Source of the DNA: CAYQFQ01 sp964539415
Lineage (GTDB): Bacteria; Patescibacteriota; Minisyncoccia; Phycocordibacterales; GWA1-40-21
Assembly (NCBI GenBank): GCA_964539415.1
Contig: CAZIID010000034.1
Location: 1-6,472 of the forward strand
Direction of reading: 5' to 3'
DNA length: 6,472 bases
Shown in pieces: positions 1-5,239 of this stretch. Made by a program: the position numbers and the translations under genes. The stretch's first letter is position 1; the number at the start of each line of letters is the position of its first letter. Below the pieces are notes generated by a model, which made no database searches, had not been told where the DNA came from, and worked only from the letters and a program-made list of their open reading frames with translations.

Positions 1-15
1 CCTTGCACAGTTCAT
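1..15 (-). CDS. 5' end of a divergent gene, product unknown (cut by left edge)
   Basis: On the minus strand an ATG at 15-13 opens a frame that runs off the left edge after five codons (M-N-C-A-R). It is preceded by a perfect AGGAGG at 27-22, six bases from the ATG, which is the best ribosome binding site in the window. Too little protein is visible to name a function. The call rests only on this start signal and on a candidate minus-strand promoter further upstream. If real, this gene is transcribed divergently from the U32 gene and shares the intergenic region 16-144 with it. The alternative is a chance SD-ATG pair in non-coding sequence. Confidence 0.5.
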
Positions 16-21
16 TTTGAG

Positions 22-27
22 CCTCCT
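22..27 (-). promoter_or_regulatory. Shine-Dalgarno site of the divergent gene
   Basis: The plus strand reads cctcct, which is AGGAGG on the minus strand. It is followed by the six-base spacer CTCAAA and then ATG. Motif and spacing are textbook. It stands out because none of the rightward genes has a recognisable SD sequence, and it decides the start of the leftward reading frame. Confidence 0.55.
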
Positions 28-52
28 TTTTTCTAGTTTCGTATCTGAATAA

Positions 53-80
53 ACTTTAATCTAATTGGTGTATTTGTCAA
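53..80 (-). promoter_or_regulatory. Candidate promoter of the divergent gene
   Basis: On the minus strand, TTGACA at 80-75 is a perfect -35 box. After a 16-base spacer, TAAAGT at 58-53 matches four of six bases of the -10 consensus. Transcription would start near 46 and give a leader of about 30 bases containing the AGGAGG. The -35 box lies inside an 11-bp odd palindrome, ATTTG-T-CAAAT (72-82). The -10 is weak, so this is a tentative call that depends on the leftward gene being real. Confidence 0.35.
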
Positions 81-120
81 ATCCAGAGGTTACTTTTTTA
101 AACTCTTCCATTTATCCAAA

Positions 121-126
121 TATAAT
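121..126 (+). promoter_or_regulatory. -10 box of the U32-iscS-iscU operon promoter
   Basis: A perfect TATAAT lies 18 bases before the ATG of the U32 gene. Transcription would begin around 132-134, leaving a leader of only about 12 bases with no SD sequence. At the normal 17-base spacing the -35 position (98-103, TTAAAC) matches consensus poorly, and there is no TGn extension. The call therefore rests on the perfect hexamer and its position just before the first gene of the operon. Because TATAAT-like strings are common in A/T-rich DNA, confidence is moderate. Confidence 0.5.
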
Positions 127-144
127 GATAAAACTATATTAATT

Positions 145-1389
145 ATGTCTATAACAAAGAAACCAGAGTTGCTTTCGCCAATACAAGACTATACATCTCT
201 TGCAGCTGCCATTAAAAATGGTGCAGATGCGGTTTTCTTTGGAATTATCGGTTTTAATATGAGAGCTGGAGCAAAAAACTTTACTGTTAAAGACTTGCCG
301 AAAATCGCTAAAATTGCACACGAGAATAATGTCAAAACATATTTGGCACTAAATATTATAATTTATCAAAACGAACTTAAGAAAGTTGAAGATGTTCTAA
401 AGAAAGTAAAAGCAGCAAAGATTGACGCGATCATATGTTGGGATTTTGCTGTAATTCAGATAGCTAAAAAGTTAGGTATTGAAGTGCACATCAGTACTCA
501 AGCAAGTATTGCAAACGTAGAAACTGCTGAATTTTATAGAAAGCTCGGTGCGAGAAGAGTTGTTCTTGCACGTGAATGTTCTCTTGAACAGATAAGAGAG
601 ATAAAAAAGAAAAGCAAAGTTGAAATAGAAATATTTGTTCATGGCGCGATGTGTGTTTCGGTTTCCGGTAGATGCTTTATGTCTCAGTTTCTTTACGGTA
701 AATCGGCAAATCGTGGTGAGTGTCAGCAACCTTGCAGAAGAAAGTATTTGATTAAACAGATTGATGGAGACAAGGAACTTGAACTCGGTGAGGATTATGT
801 TATGAGTCCAAAAGATATGTGCACGATAGACTTTATTGAAAAAATAATTGATCTTAACGTTGATTGTTTTAAAATTGAAGGAAGAAACAGAAGTCCTGAA
901 TATGTTGCGAGTGTGACCAAGGCTTATAGAACCGCTATTGATTTTATATATTCAGCCAAGAAAAGAGATAAGAAGTTTAATGCAGATTTAGCGAATTTGA
1001 AAAATAAATTAAGTGCTGATTTAGATACTGTATATCACAGAGGACATAGTAGTGGATTTTTCTTGGGTAAGCCAATAAACGAATGGACGGAATCTACTGG
1101 AAGTCAGGCGACTCAAAAGAAAATATATATTGGTAAGGTTTCAAATTTCTATAAAAAGATTAGTGCTGTTGAAACGACTATTTTGCCAAATATTAAATTG
1201 GAAATTGGAGACAAAATGATTTTTCAGGGGCCAGTAACTGGAAGTGTTGAATCAGAAATAAAGTCTATTGGTAAAGATTATACTATTGTAAAAAGTGCTC
1301 TTAAGGGTGAAAAGGTTGCACTCGTTGTTGATTGTTCCGCTCGAAAAAATGACGAAGTATATCTAATAAGAAGTATCGGTAAAAAATAA
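145..1389 (+). CDS. trhP: U32 family protein, TrhP-like (probable tRNA uridine 5-hydroxylation)
   Basis: This 414-residue cytoplasmic protein belongs to the U32 'peptidase' family. The N-terminus (P7-ELLSP through NGADAVFFG) is the usual U32 opening. The family signature is at residues 162-180 (EIFVHGAMC...SGRCFMS). Cys170, Cys177, Cys193 and Cys197 form a four-cysteine set of the kind that carries an iron-sulfur cluster in U32 members. SPKDMC (221-226) and KIEGRNRSPEYV (243-254) resemble the TrhP/YrrO branch. After the RGHSSGFFLGKP stretch (299-310), residues of about 326-412 fit the C-terminal beta-barrel of that branch. Length fits YrrO/YegQ-type proteins (about 420-450) rather than the shorter UbiU. 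TrhP proteins use prephenate to make 5-hydroxyuridine at tRNA position 34; assigning that reaction here is inference, and classical protease activity is doubtful for this branch. The start is secure: an in-frame TGA lies at 46-48 and no other start codon follows before 145. No SD is visible. The stop is one base from the desulfurase ATG, which supports co-transcription with Fe-S assembly genes. Confidence 0.85.
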   Translation: MSITKKPELLSPIQDYTSLAAAIKNGADAVFFGIIGFNMRAGAKNFTVKDLPKIAKIAHENNVKTYLALNIIIYQNELKKVEDVLKKVKAAKIDAIICWDFAVIQIAKKLGIEVHISTQASIANVETAEFYRKLGARRVVLARECSLEQIREIKKKSKVEIEIFVHGAMCVSVSGRCFMSQFLYGKSANRGECQQPCRRKYLIKQIDGDKELELGEDYVMSPKDMCTIDFIEKIIDLNVDCFKIEGRNRSPEYVASVTKAYRTAIDFIYSAKKRDKKFNADLANLKNKLSADLDTVYHRGHSSGFFLGKPINEWTESTGSQATQKKIYIGKVSNFYKKISAVETTILPNIKLEIGDKMIFQGPVTGSVESEIKSIGKDYTIVKSALKGEKVALVVDCSARKNDEVYLIRSIGKK

Positions 1390-1390
1390 G

Positions 1391-2566
1391 ATGAAAGAAA
1401 AAAAGCGTATCTATCTTGATAATGCTTCAACAACCCCAATTGATTCTGAGGTTTTTAAGACTATGTTGCCGTATTTAAAAGAACAGTATGGTAACCCATC
1501 ATCGATTCATCTAGAAGGGAGAAAATCTAAAAGCACAATTGAAAATTCTAGAGAAAAAATTGCTTCTGTGATTGGTGCAGAGCCGGAAGAAATAATCTTT
1601 ACAAGCGGAGGAACGGAAGCTGATAATTTGGCAATGTTTGGAATTGCACGAGCGAATAAAAGTAAAGGAAAACATATTATTGTTTCTGGTATTGAGCACA
1701 AAGCAATTCTTGAATCTTGTAAAAGACTTGAAAAAGAAGGATTTGAAATTACGTATCTTGAAGTAAACAACCATGCTGTAGTATCTCTTGAACATTTAAA
1801 GAAAAGTTTAAGAAAAGATACGATATTGGTTTCTGTAATGTATGCAAATAATGAAGTTGGAACAATACAATCTTTAAAAGAGATTGCTAAAATACTTAAA
1901 GCTTCAAAAAGCGAAGCGGTATTTCATACAGATGCATGTCAGGCTGTTGGTGCTTTGCCTATTCTCATAAAAGACTTAGGTATTGATGCGATGACGATAA
2001 GCTCTTCTAAAATTTATGGTCCAAAAGGCGTTGGTTGTATATATTTAAATAAAAAAATAAATATTGAGCCGATTGTCTTTGGTGGAGGACAAGAAAAAGG
2101 GAAAAGAGCGGGAACTGAAAATGTCGCAAATATAGTAGGTTTTGCAAAAGCTATTGAAATCGCAGAGAAGAAAAGAGAAAAAGAGTTTGTAAGATTGTCA
2201 GTTCTCAGAGTCTATTTTATAGACAAGATACTTAAAGATATTAAGGGGGTCACACTGAATGGTGATAGGACTCAACGTCTACCAAACAATATAAATATTT
2301 CAGTTTCTGGGGTAGAAGGGGAGTCACTTTTACTTTTGCTTGATGATGCAGGAGTAGCTTGTTCAACTGGGTCAGCTTGTTCAGCCAATGATTTAAAACC
2401 GTCCCATGTATTAATAAAATGTGCCATATCTGCTGAACTTGCGCATTGTAGTGTTAGATTTACTTTAGGACGATATACAACGAAAAAAGATTTGATTAAA
2501 ACGCTAGAAATTTTAAAGAAAGCAGTAGAGAACATAAGGAACATTTCCACAATCAAAACAAAATGA
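1391..2566 (+). CDS. iscS: Cysteine desulfurase, class V aminotransferase fold (IscS/NifS type)
   Basis: This 391-residue PLP enzyme would take sulfur from L-cysteine as a persulfide and pass it to the scaffold encoded next. Visible landmarks, in order, are: YLDNASTTP at 8-16; TSGGTEADN at 71-79 (PLP phosphate binding); SGIEHKAILE at 99-108 with the ring-stacking His103; ANNEVGT at 152-158; HTDACQAVG at 179-187 (Asp181, Gln184); the PLP lysine Lys207 in SSSKIYGPKGVG; GGGQEKGKRAGTEN at 231-244; and the active-site loop with catalytic Cys330 in STGSACSA. SVRFTLGRYTT (354-364) closes the enzyme. The compact loop marks group I (IscS/NifS), not SufS. One oddity is Ser206, where the family usually has His before the PLP lysine. 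An extra Cys324 sits six residues before the catalytic one. The start is one base after the U32 stop, without an SD. The gene ends in TGA inside the ATGA shared with the next start, so translation is probably coupled. It may also feed sulfur to tRNA thiolation. Confidence 0.95.
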   Translation: MKEKKRIYLDNASTTPIDSEVFKTMLPYLKEQYGNPSSIHLEGRKSKSTIENSREKIASVIGAEPEEIIFTSGGTEADNLAMFGIARANKSKGKHIIVSGIEHKAILESCKRLEKEGFEITYLEVNNHAVVSLEHLKKSLRKDTILVSVMYANNEVGTIQSLKEIAKILKASKSEAVFHTDACQAVGALPILIKDLGIDAMTISSSKIYGPKGVGCIYLNKKINIEPIVFGGGQEKGKRAGTENVANIVGFAKAIEIAEKKREKEFVRLSVLRVYFIDKILKDIKGVTLNGDRTQRLPNNINISVSGVEGESLLLLLDDAGVACSTGSACSANDLKPSHVLIKCAISAELAHCSVRFTLGRYTTKKDLIKTLEILKKAVENIRNISTIKTK

Positions 2567-3000
2567 AAAAGAAAGAAATAAAAAAAGATGGTGAGGGTTG
2601 GGTATATACGAGCTTAATAAAAGAGCACTTTTTTCACCCTAGAAATGTTTTGATAGACGAGTCTGAATATAAAGCTGACGGAGTTGGTATGGTTGGAAAT
2701 CCATATTGTGGGGATATGATGAATGTTTGGATAAAAGTTGATAAGAAAAAAGGAAGAATCAAGGAATGTAAATGGAGGACTTTTGGTTGCGCTTCGGCCA
2801 TAGCTTCAACTTCTATGATGTCTGTTATGGTTATGGAAAATGGCGGGATAACTCTTGAAGACGCTATGAAAATTACTCCTAAACAAATTGCCGATCGTCT
2901 TGGTGGAATGCCAGATAAGAAATTTCATTGTTCTGTTCTTGGTCACGAAGCTTTAAGAGAGGCTATTTTGGATTATCAAAAAAATAACAAAAACAGATAA
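2563..3000 (+). CDS. iscU: Iron-sulfur cluster scaffold, IscU / NifU N-terminal domain
   Basis: This 145-residue protein is a single NifU-N domain on which Fe-S clusters are built from desulfurase sulfur. The three cluster cysteines are Cys49 in GNPYCGD, Cys76 in FGCASAIAS and Cys123 in FHCSVLGHEA. Asp51, two residues after the first Cys, and His122, just before the third, are also in place. The spacing between Cys49 and Cys76 leaves no room for the insertion typical of SufU, so this is the IscU type. Compared with IscU (about 128 residues) it has about 13 extra, Lys-rich N-terminal residues. The LPPVK chaperone-recognition motif before the third Cys is not present; the sequence there is GMPDKK. 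An additional Cys69 is not part of the canonical set. The ATG overlaps the desulfurase stop by four bases, and there is no other in-frame Met before residue 43. No HscA/HscB, IscA, ferredoxin or IscR gene is seen in the window. Confidence 0.93.
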   Translation: MKKKEIKKDGEGWVYTSLIKEHFFHPRNVLIDESEYKADGVGMVGNPYCGDMMNVWIKVDKKKGRIKECKWRTFGCASAIASTSMMSVMVMENGGITLEDAMKITPKQIADRLGGMPDKKFHCSVLGHEALREAILDYQKNNKNR

Positions 3001-3013
3001 TTGATTTAAATTT

Positions 3014-3027
3014 TTTTGTGATATAAT
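3014..3027 (+). promoter_or_regulatory. Extended -10 promoter of the secreted repeat protein
   Basis: TTTTGTGATATAAT contains TGA-TATAAT, an exact extended -10 (TGn-TATAAT), with the hexamer at 3022-3027. A partial -35 (TTGATT, 3001-3006) sits at a short 15-base spacing, so the TGn extension probably does most of the work. Transcription would start near 3034, about 20 bases before the ATG, and no SD lies in that leader. Thirteen of these fourteen bases recur before the M14-like gene at 5217-5230. The site gives the surface protein a promoter separate from the upstream Fe-S operon. No convincing terminator separates them. Confidence 0.65.
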
Positions 3028-3043
3028 TATTGAGTTAATAATT
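3025..3043. repeat. Small inverted repeat over the -10/start region
   Basis: AATTATT, a five-base GAGTT spacer, then AATAATT make a perfect 7-bp inverted repeat. It overlaps the end of the -10 box and the expected transcription start. It could be an operator half-site pair or a weak leader hairpin. It is composed only of A and T, so chance is a fair alternative. There is no T-run placed to make it a terminator. Confidence 0.3.
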
Positions 3044-3054
3044 TTCTAAAAAAT

Positions 3055-3129
3055 ATGATTACTTATAAAAAACTTTTAGCGTTTTTCGTTTTTACACTTC
3101 TTTTTTTGCAAGTGAACAGTGCAAGTGCA
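3055..3129 (+). other. Signal peptide coding segment
   Basis: The first 25 codons give a positively charged start (MITYKK), about 14 hydrophobic residues rich in Leu and Phe, and the A-x-A type end ASA before Met26. There is no lipobox Cys, so type I cleavage and release or wall binding are expected rather than lipid anchoring. Confidence 0.8.
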
Positions 3130-5172
3130 ATGACTCCATCACTTTCTGTTTATACTGATTCAACTAACAACAGTGTTGTACAAATAAATGTTGTCGGTGA
3201 TGCAAATTCTAACGTCTTATTAAAGTTTTTTTCAAATAATACTTCCGGACCGCAACTAAAAGCACTCGGTACCACCAATTCATCTGGATCTTTTAATCTT
3301 TCTATGGGTTTAAATGATTTAAATATTACTTCAAATAGCGCTGTTGGTGTTTTGGTTAATAATCAAGCTTCAACCGATGTTGCTTGGCCATATTCTTCAA
3401 GTAATACATCCTCAACAAATTTAACTCTTAGTCAGAGTAGTTTAGTTTTAAATACTACCCAGGTGGCTACTGTAACTTCTTCAAATAGTGGTTCAAACTC
3501 ATTGTATTTATCTAGTAATTCAAGTCCTCAAGTTGCCAACATATCATTTAGTGGTAATCAAATATCTGTAACAGGTTTAAGTGCTGGTCAAACAACCGCA
3601 AACATCTGCATGGTCAACTCTTCTGCAAGTCAGGCTTGTTCAAGTTTATATATTGTCGTTCAAAGCAATTCTTCTCAAACTTTATCTTTCAGTCAAAATA
3701 ATACATCCATTATAAGTGGACAAAATGTAGTAATAAATATAACTGGTGGAAATGGTTTTTATGCAATTAAAAATAATTCTAATCCAACTGCAATAAGTAC
3801 AAGTTTAAATGGTCCTGCTCTAACTTTATATGCAAATAGCACAACAGGTTCATCAACAATTGTTGTTTGTACAGTAGATACAACATCTTGCGGAGTTGTT
3901 AATGCGTCTATCGGGACATATACATCAAATGGTACAGGGCTTTCTTTTAGCACAAGTTATCCAAGTGTTACTACAGGTCAGACAACAACGATAAATATTT
4001 CTGGTGGATATGGAACATATTATGTTTCTTCAAATTCAAATTCTAGTGTTGCTCAGACATATATTTCTACAAGCACATTGACTATTTATGGAAATAATCC
4101 TGGAACAACTTCTATTACTGTATGTGCTCCTTCTGGTCATTGCGGAATAATTACGACGACAGTTATAGCTGCTTCTGGTGGAATATTAGCATTGTCACAA
4201 AACAACGTTACAATTTCAGCTGGGCAACTTATAAGTGTAAATATTTCTGGAGGTACAGTTCCGTATTCAATAATTCAACCAAATGACGGAATCGCACAAT
4301 ATAGTTTAAATAACAGTGCTATTAGTGTTACAGGGATAAAATCCGGAACTTCACAGGCTACGGTGTGTTCTTCTGCGGGAGGTTGTATTACATTAACAGT
4401 AATTGTTTCTTCTTCGGGTAATACAGTGTCAGGTGTTCAACCATCTTTTAGTCAAAATAATGTATCAATAAACACAAACCAGACAACTTCAATACTTATG
4501 ACTGGTAATGGCGGATACTATATATCAAATAATTCAAATCAAAATATTCTTGCGGCTTCTGTTAGTGGAAACAGTCTTGTTCTTACAGGTGTTGCTATCG
4601 GTTCAGCAAATATTAATGTCTGCCAAACTGGAGGACAATGCAATGTGCTTTATGTCACTGTAAGTAATTCAGCGACAAGTAACGCTACCGTGATACCGAT
4701 AACTTTTGATAAGCAATCAATAACATTAAAACCGGGTGATGCCTCAAGTGCTGTTGTTTCTGGAGGATCAGGATCTGGATACTATATATCTTATAATTCA
4801 AAATCTGATGTTGTTGGTGTGTACATATTAGGTAACACTTTGATTATTGCTGGTAAAGCTATTGGTTCTGGAACTATCTCTGTGTGTTCTTCAGCAAATG
4901 CCTGTGCTTCTATTTCAGTATCAGTTCAGGGAGGAAATCAGTCGTCAAATAATTCTAAATATAAATTTACAAAACCACTTAAGTTTGGACTAACTAATAC
5001 TGAAGTTACTGAATTACAGAAGAGACTAACAGAAGAAGGTATTTATTCCGGACCTATAACTGGATATTATGGATCACTTACTGTAGCTGCTGTAAAAAAA
5101 TATCAAAAGAAAGTTGGTCTGGAACAGCTTGGTTCTGTTGGACCAGGAACTAGAGCTGCACTTAATAAATAA
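3055..5172 (+). CDS. Secreted surface protein: six Cys-paired Ig-like repeats plus C-terminal peptidoglycan-binding domain
   Basis: This 705-residue exported protein is rich in Ser, Asn, Thr and Gly. Residues 1-25 are a signal peptide: Lys5-Lys6, a hydrophobic core at 7-20, and a likely signal peptidase I cut after NSASA. Residues 26-112 form a separate, Cys-free, probably beta-rich domain. Six related repeats follow, at about 122-203, 210-289, 295-371, 377-451, 462-536 and 548-625. Each has the pattern (S/T)xSQNN-V-I...G...I-GG-YY-SN-S...L-V-G-G--V-C...C---V-V, typical of bacterial Ig-like (BIg2-like) folds. All twelve cysteines occur as one pair per repeat (185/195, 272/279, 357/363, 438/444, 523/529, 611/617), suggesting a disulfide-closed hairpin. 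Residues of about 637-704 match a PG_binding_1 domain (VTELQKRLTEEGIYSG, then GYYGSLTVAAVKKYQ, then GPGTRAAL). The likely role is a wall-bound stalk or adhesin, with no catalytic domain visible. It has its own promoter and sits before two anchored M14-like genes. The exact ligand cannot be read from sequence. Confidence 0.85.
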   Translation: MITYKKLLAFFVFTLLFLQVNSASAMTPSLSVYTDSTNNSVVQINVVGDANSNVLLKFFSNNTSGPQLKALGTTNSSGSFNLSMGLNDLNITSNSAVGVLVNNQASTDVAWPYSSSNTSSTNLTLSQSSLVLNTTQVATVTSSNSGSNSLYLSSNSSPQVANISFSGNQISVTGLSAGQTTANICMVNSSASQACSSLYIVVQSNSSQTLSFSQNNTSIISGQNVVINITGGNGFYAIKNNSNPTAISTSLNGPALTLYANSTTGSSTIVVCTVDTTSCGVVNASIGTYTSNGTGLSFSTSYPSVTTGQTTTINISGGYGTYYVSSNSNSSVAQTYISTSTLTIYGNNPGTTSITVCAPSGHCGIITTTVIAASGGILALSQNNVTISAGQLISVNISGGTVPYSIIQPNDGIAQYSLNNSAISVTGIKSGTSQATVCSSAGGCITLTVIVSSSGNTVSGVQPSFSQNNVSINTNQTTSILMTGNGGYYISNNSNQNILAASVSGNSLVLTGVAIGSANINVCQTGGQCNVLYVTVSNSATSNATVIPITFDKQSITLKPGDASSAVVSGGSGSGYYISYNSKSDVVGVYILGNTLIIAGKAIGSGTISVCSSANACASISVSVQGGNQSSNNSKYKFTKPLKFGLTNTEVTELQKRLTEEGIYSGPITGYYGSLTVAAVKKYQKKVGLEQLGSVGPGTRAALNK
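3418..4929 (+). repeat. Six tandem, diverged coding repeats (Ig-like domains)
   Basis: The repeats are clear at the protein level. Second-half Cys pairs recur every 81-88 residues (185, 272, 357, 438, 523, 611). At the DNA level they are well diverged, so this is an old internal duplication rather than a recent array. Repeats 5 and 6 are the closest: an identical 14-base string, GGATACTATATATC, appears at 4513-4526 and 4777-4790. Repeat 1 is the most distinct, with nine residues between its cysteines, against six in repeat 2 and five in repeats 3-6. Confidence 0.8.
4963..5166 (+). other. Peptidoglycan-binding domain segment (PG_binding_1-like)
   Basis: This segment codes for residues 637-704 of the surface protein. 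It has the three-helix pattern of the family: V651-TELQKRL, a GxYSGPITGYYG turn, TVAAVKKYQKKVGL, then G-VGPGTRAAL. It is the only part of the protein with many Lys/Arg/Glu residues, which sets it apart from the Ser/Asn-rich stalk. It probably tethers the protein to the cell wall through its C-terminus. Confidence 0.85.
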
Positions 5173-5216
5173 GCCATTTTTTATCTGTTGATAATATAAC
5201 TATATATAGGTTTTGG

Positions 5217-5230
5217 TTTTGTGATACAAT
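5217..5230 (+). promoter_or_regulatory. Extended -10 promoter of the M14-like gene pair
   Basis: TTTTGTGATACAAT holds TGA-TACAAT (hexamer 5225-5230), an extended -10 with one mismatch. It differs from the promoter at 3014-3027 by one base. No -35 box is found at normal spacing; that position holds the A/T-only palindrome CTATATATAG (5200-5209). Transcription would begin about 5236-5238 and the ATG is at 5240, so the message would be essentially leaderless. The rest of the 67-base gap (5173-5239) has a short T-run after the surface-protein stop but no strong hairpin. Confidence 0.6.
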
Positions 5231-5239
5231 AATACTATT

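Noticed and set aside
472..729. Minus-strand open frame of 85 codons inside the U32 gene
   Set aside because: It lies fully within a well-supported gene on the other strand, its translation resembles no family, and it has no start signals. The same applies to the minus-strand frames at 139-321, 1507-1795, 2272-2556, 3759-3953 and 5992-6255.
145..1389. Calling the U32 protein a collagenase-type secreted protease
   Set aside because: There is no signal peptide, and the Cys motifs and C-terminal domain fit the RNA-modification branch (TrhP/YrrO-like) next to Fe-S genes better than a protease role.
2564..2566. TGA read as a sense codon (code 25, as in Gracilibacteria)
   Set aside because: All other frames close with TAA and none has an internal TGA. 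The desulfurase ends naturally at this TGA, within a standard ATGA overlap, so the standard code suffices.
2996..3018. Possible terminator after iscU
   Set aside because: A T-run follows TTTAAA but no G/C-containing stem precedes it, and the T-run runs straight into the extended -10 promoter.
5165..5186. Possible terminator after the surface-protein gene
   Set aside because: There is a T-run (attttttat) but the only stem available is short, all A-U and imperfect. It does not qualify as an intrinsic terminator.
5200..5209. CTATATATAG palindrome as an operator
   Set aside because: It sits where the -35 would be, but it is almost pure alternating A/T and easily arises by chance; there is no second copy near the other promoter.
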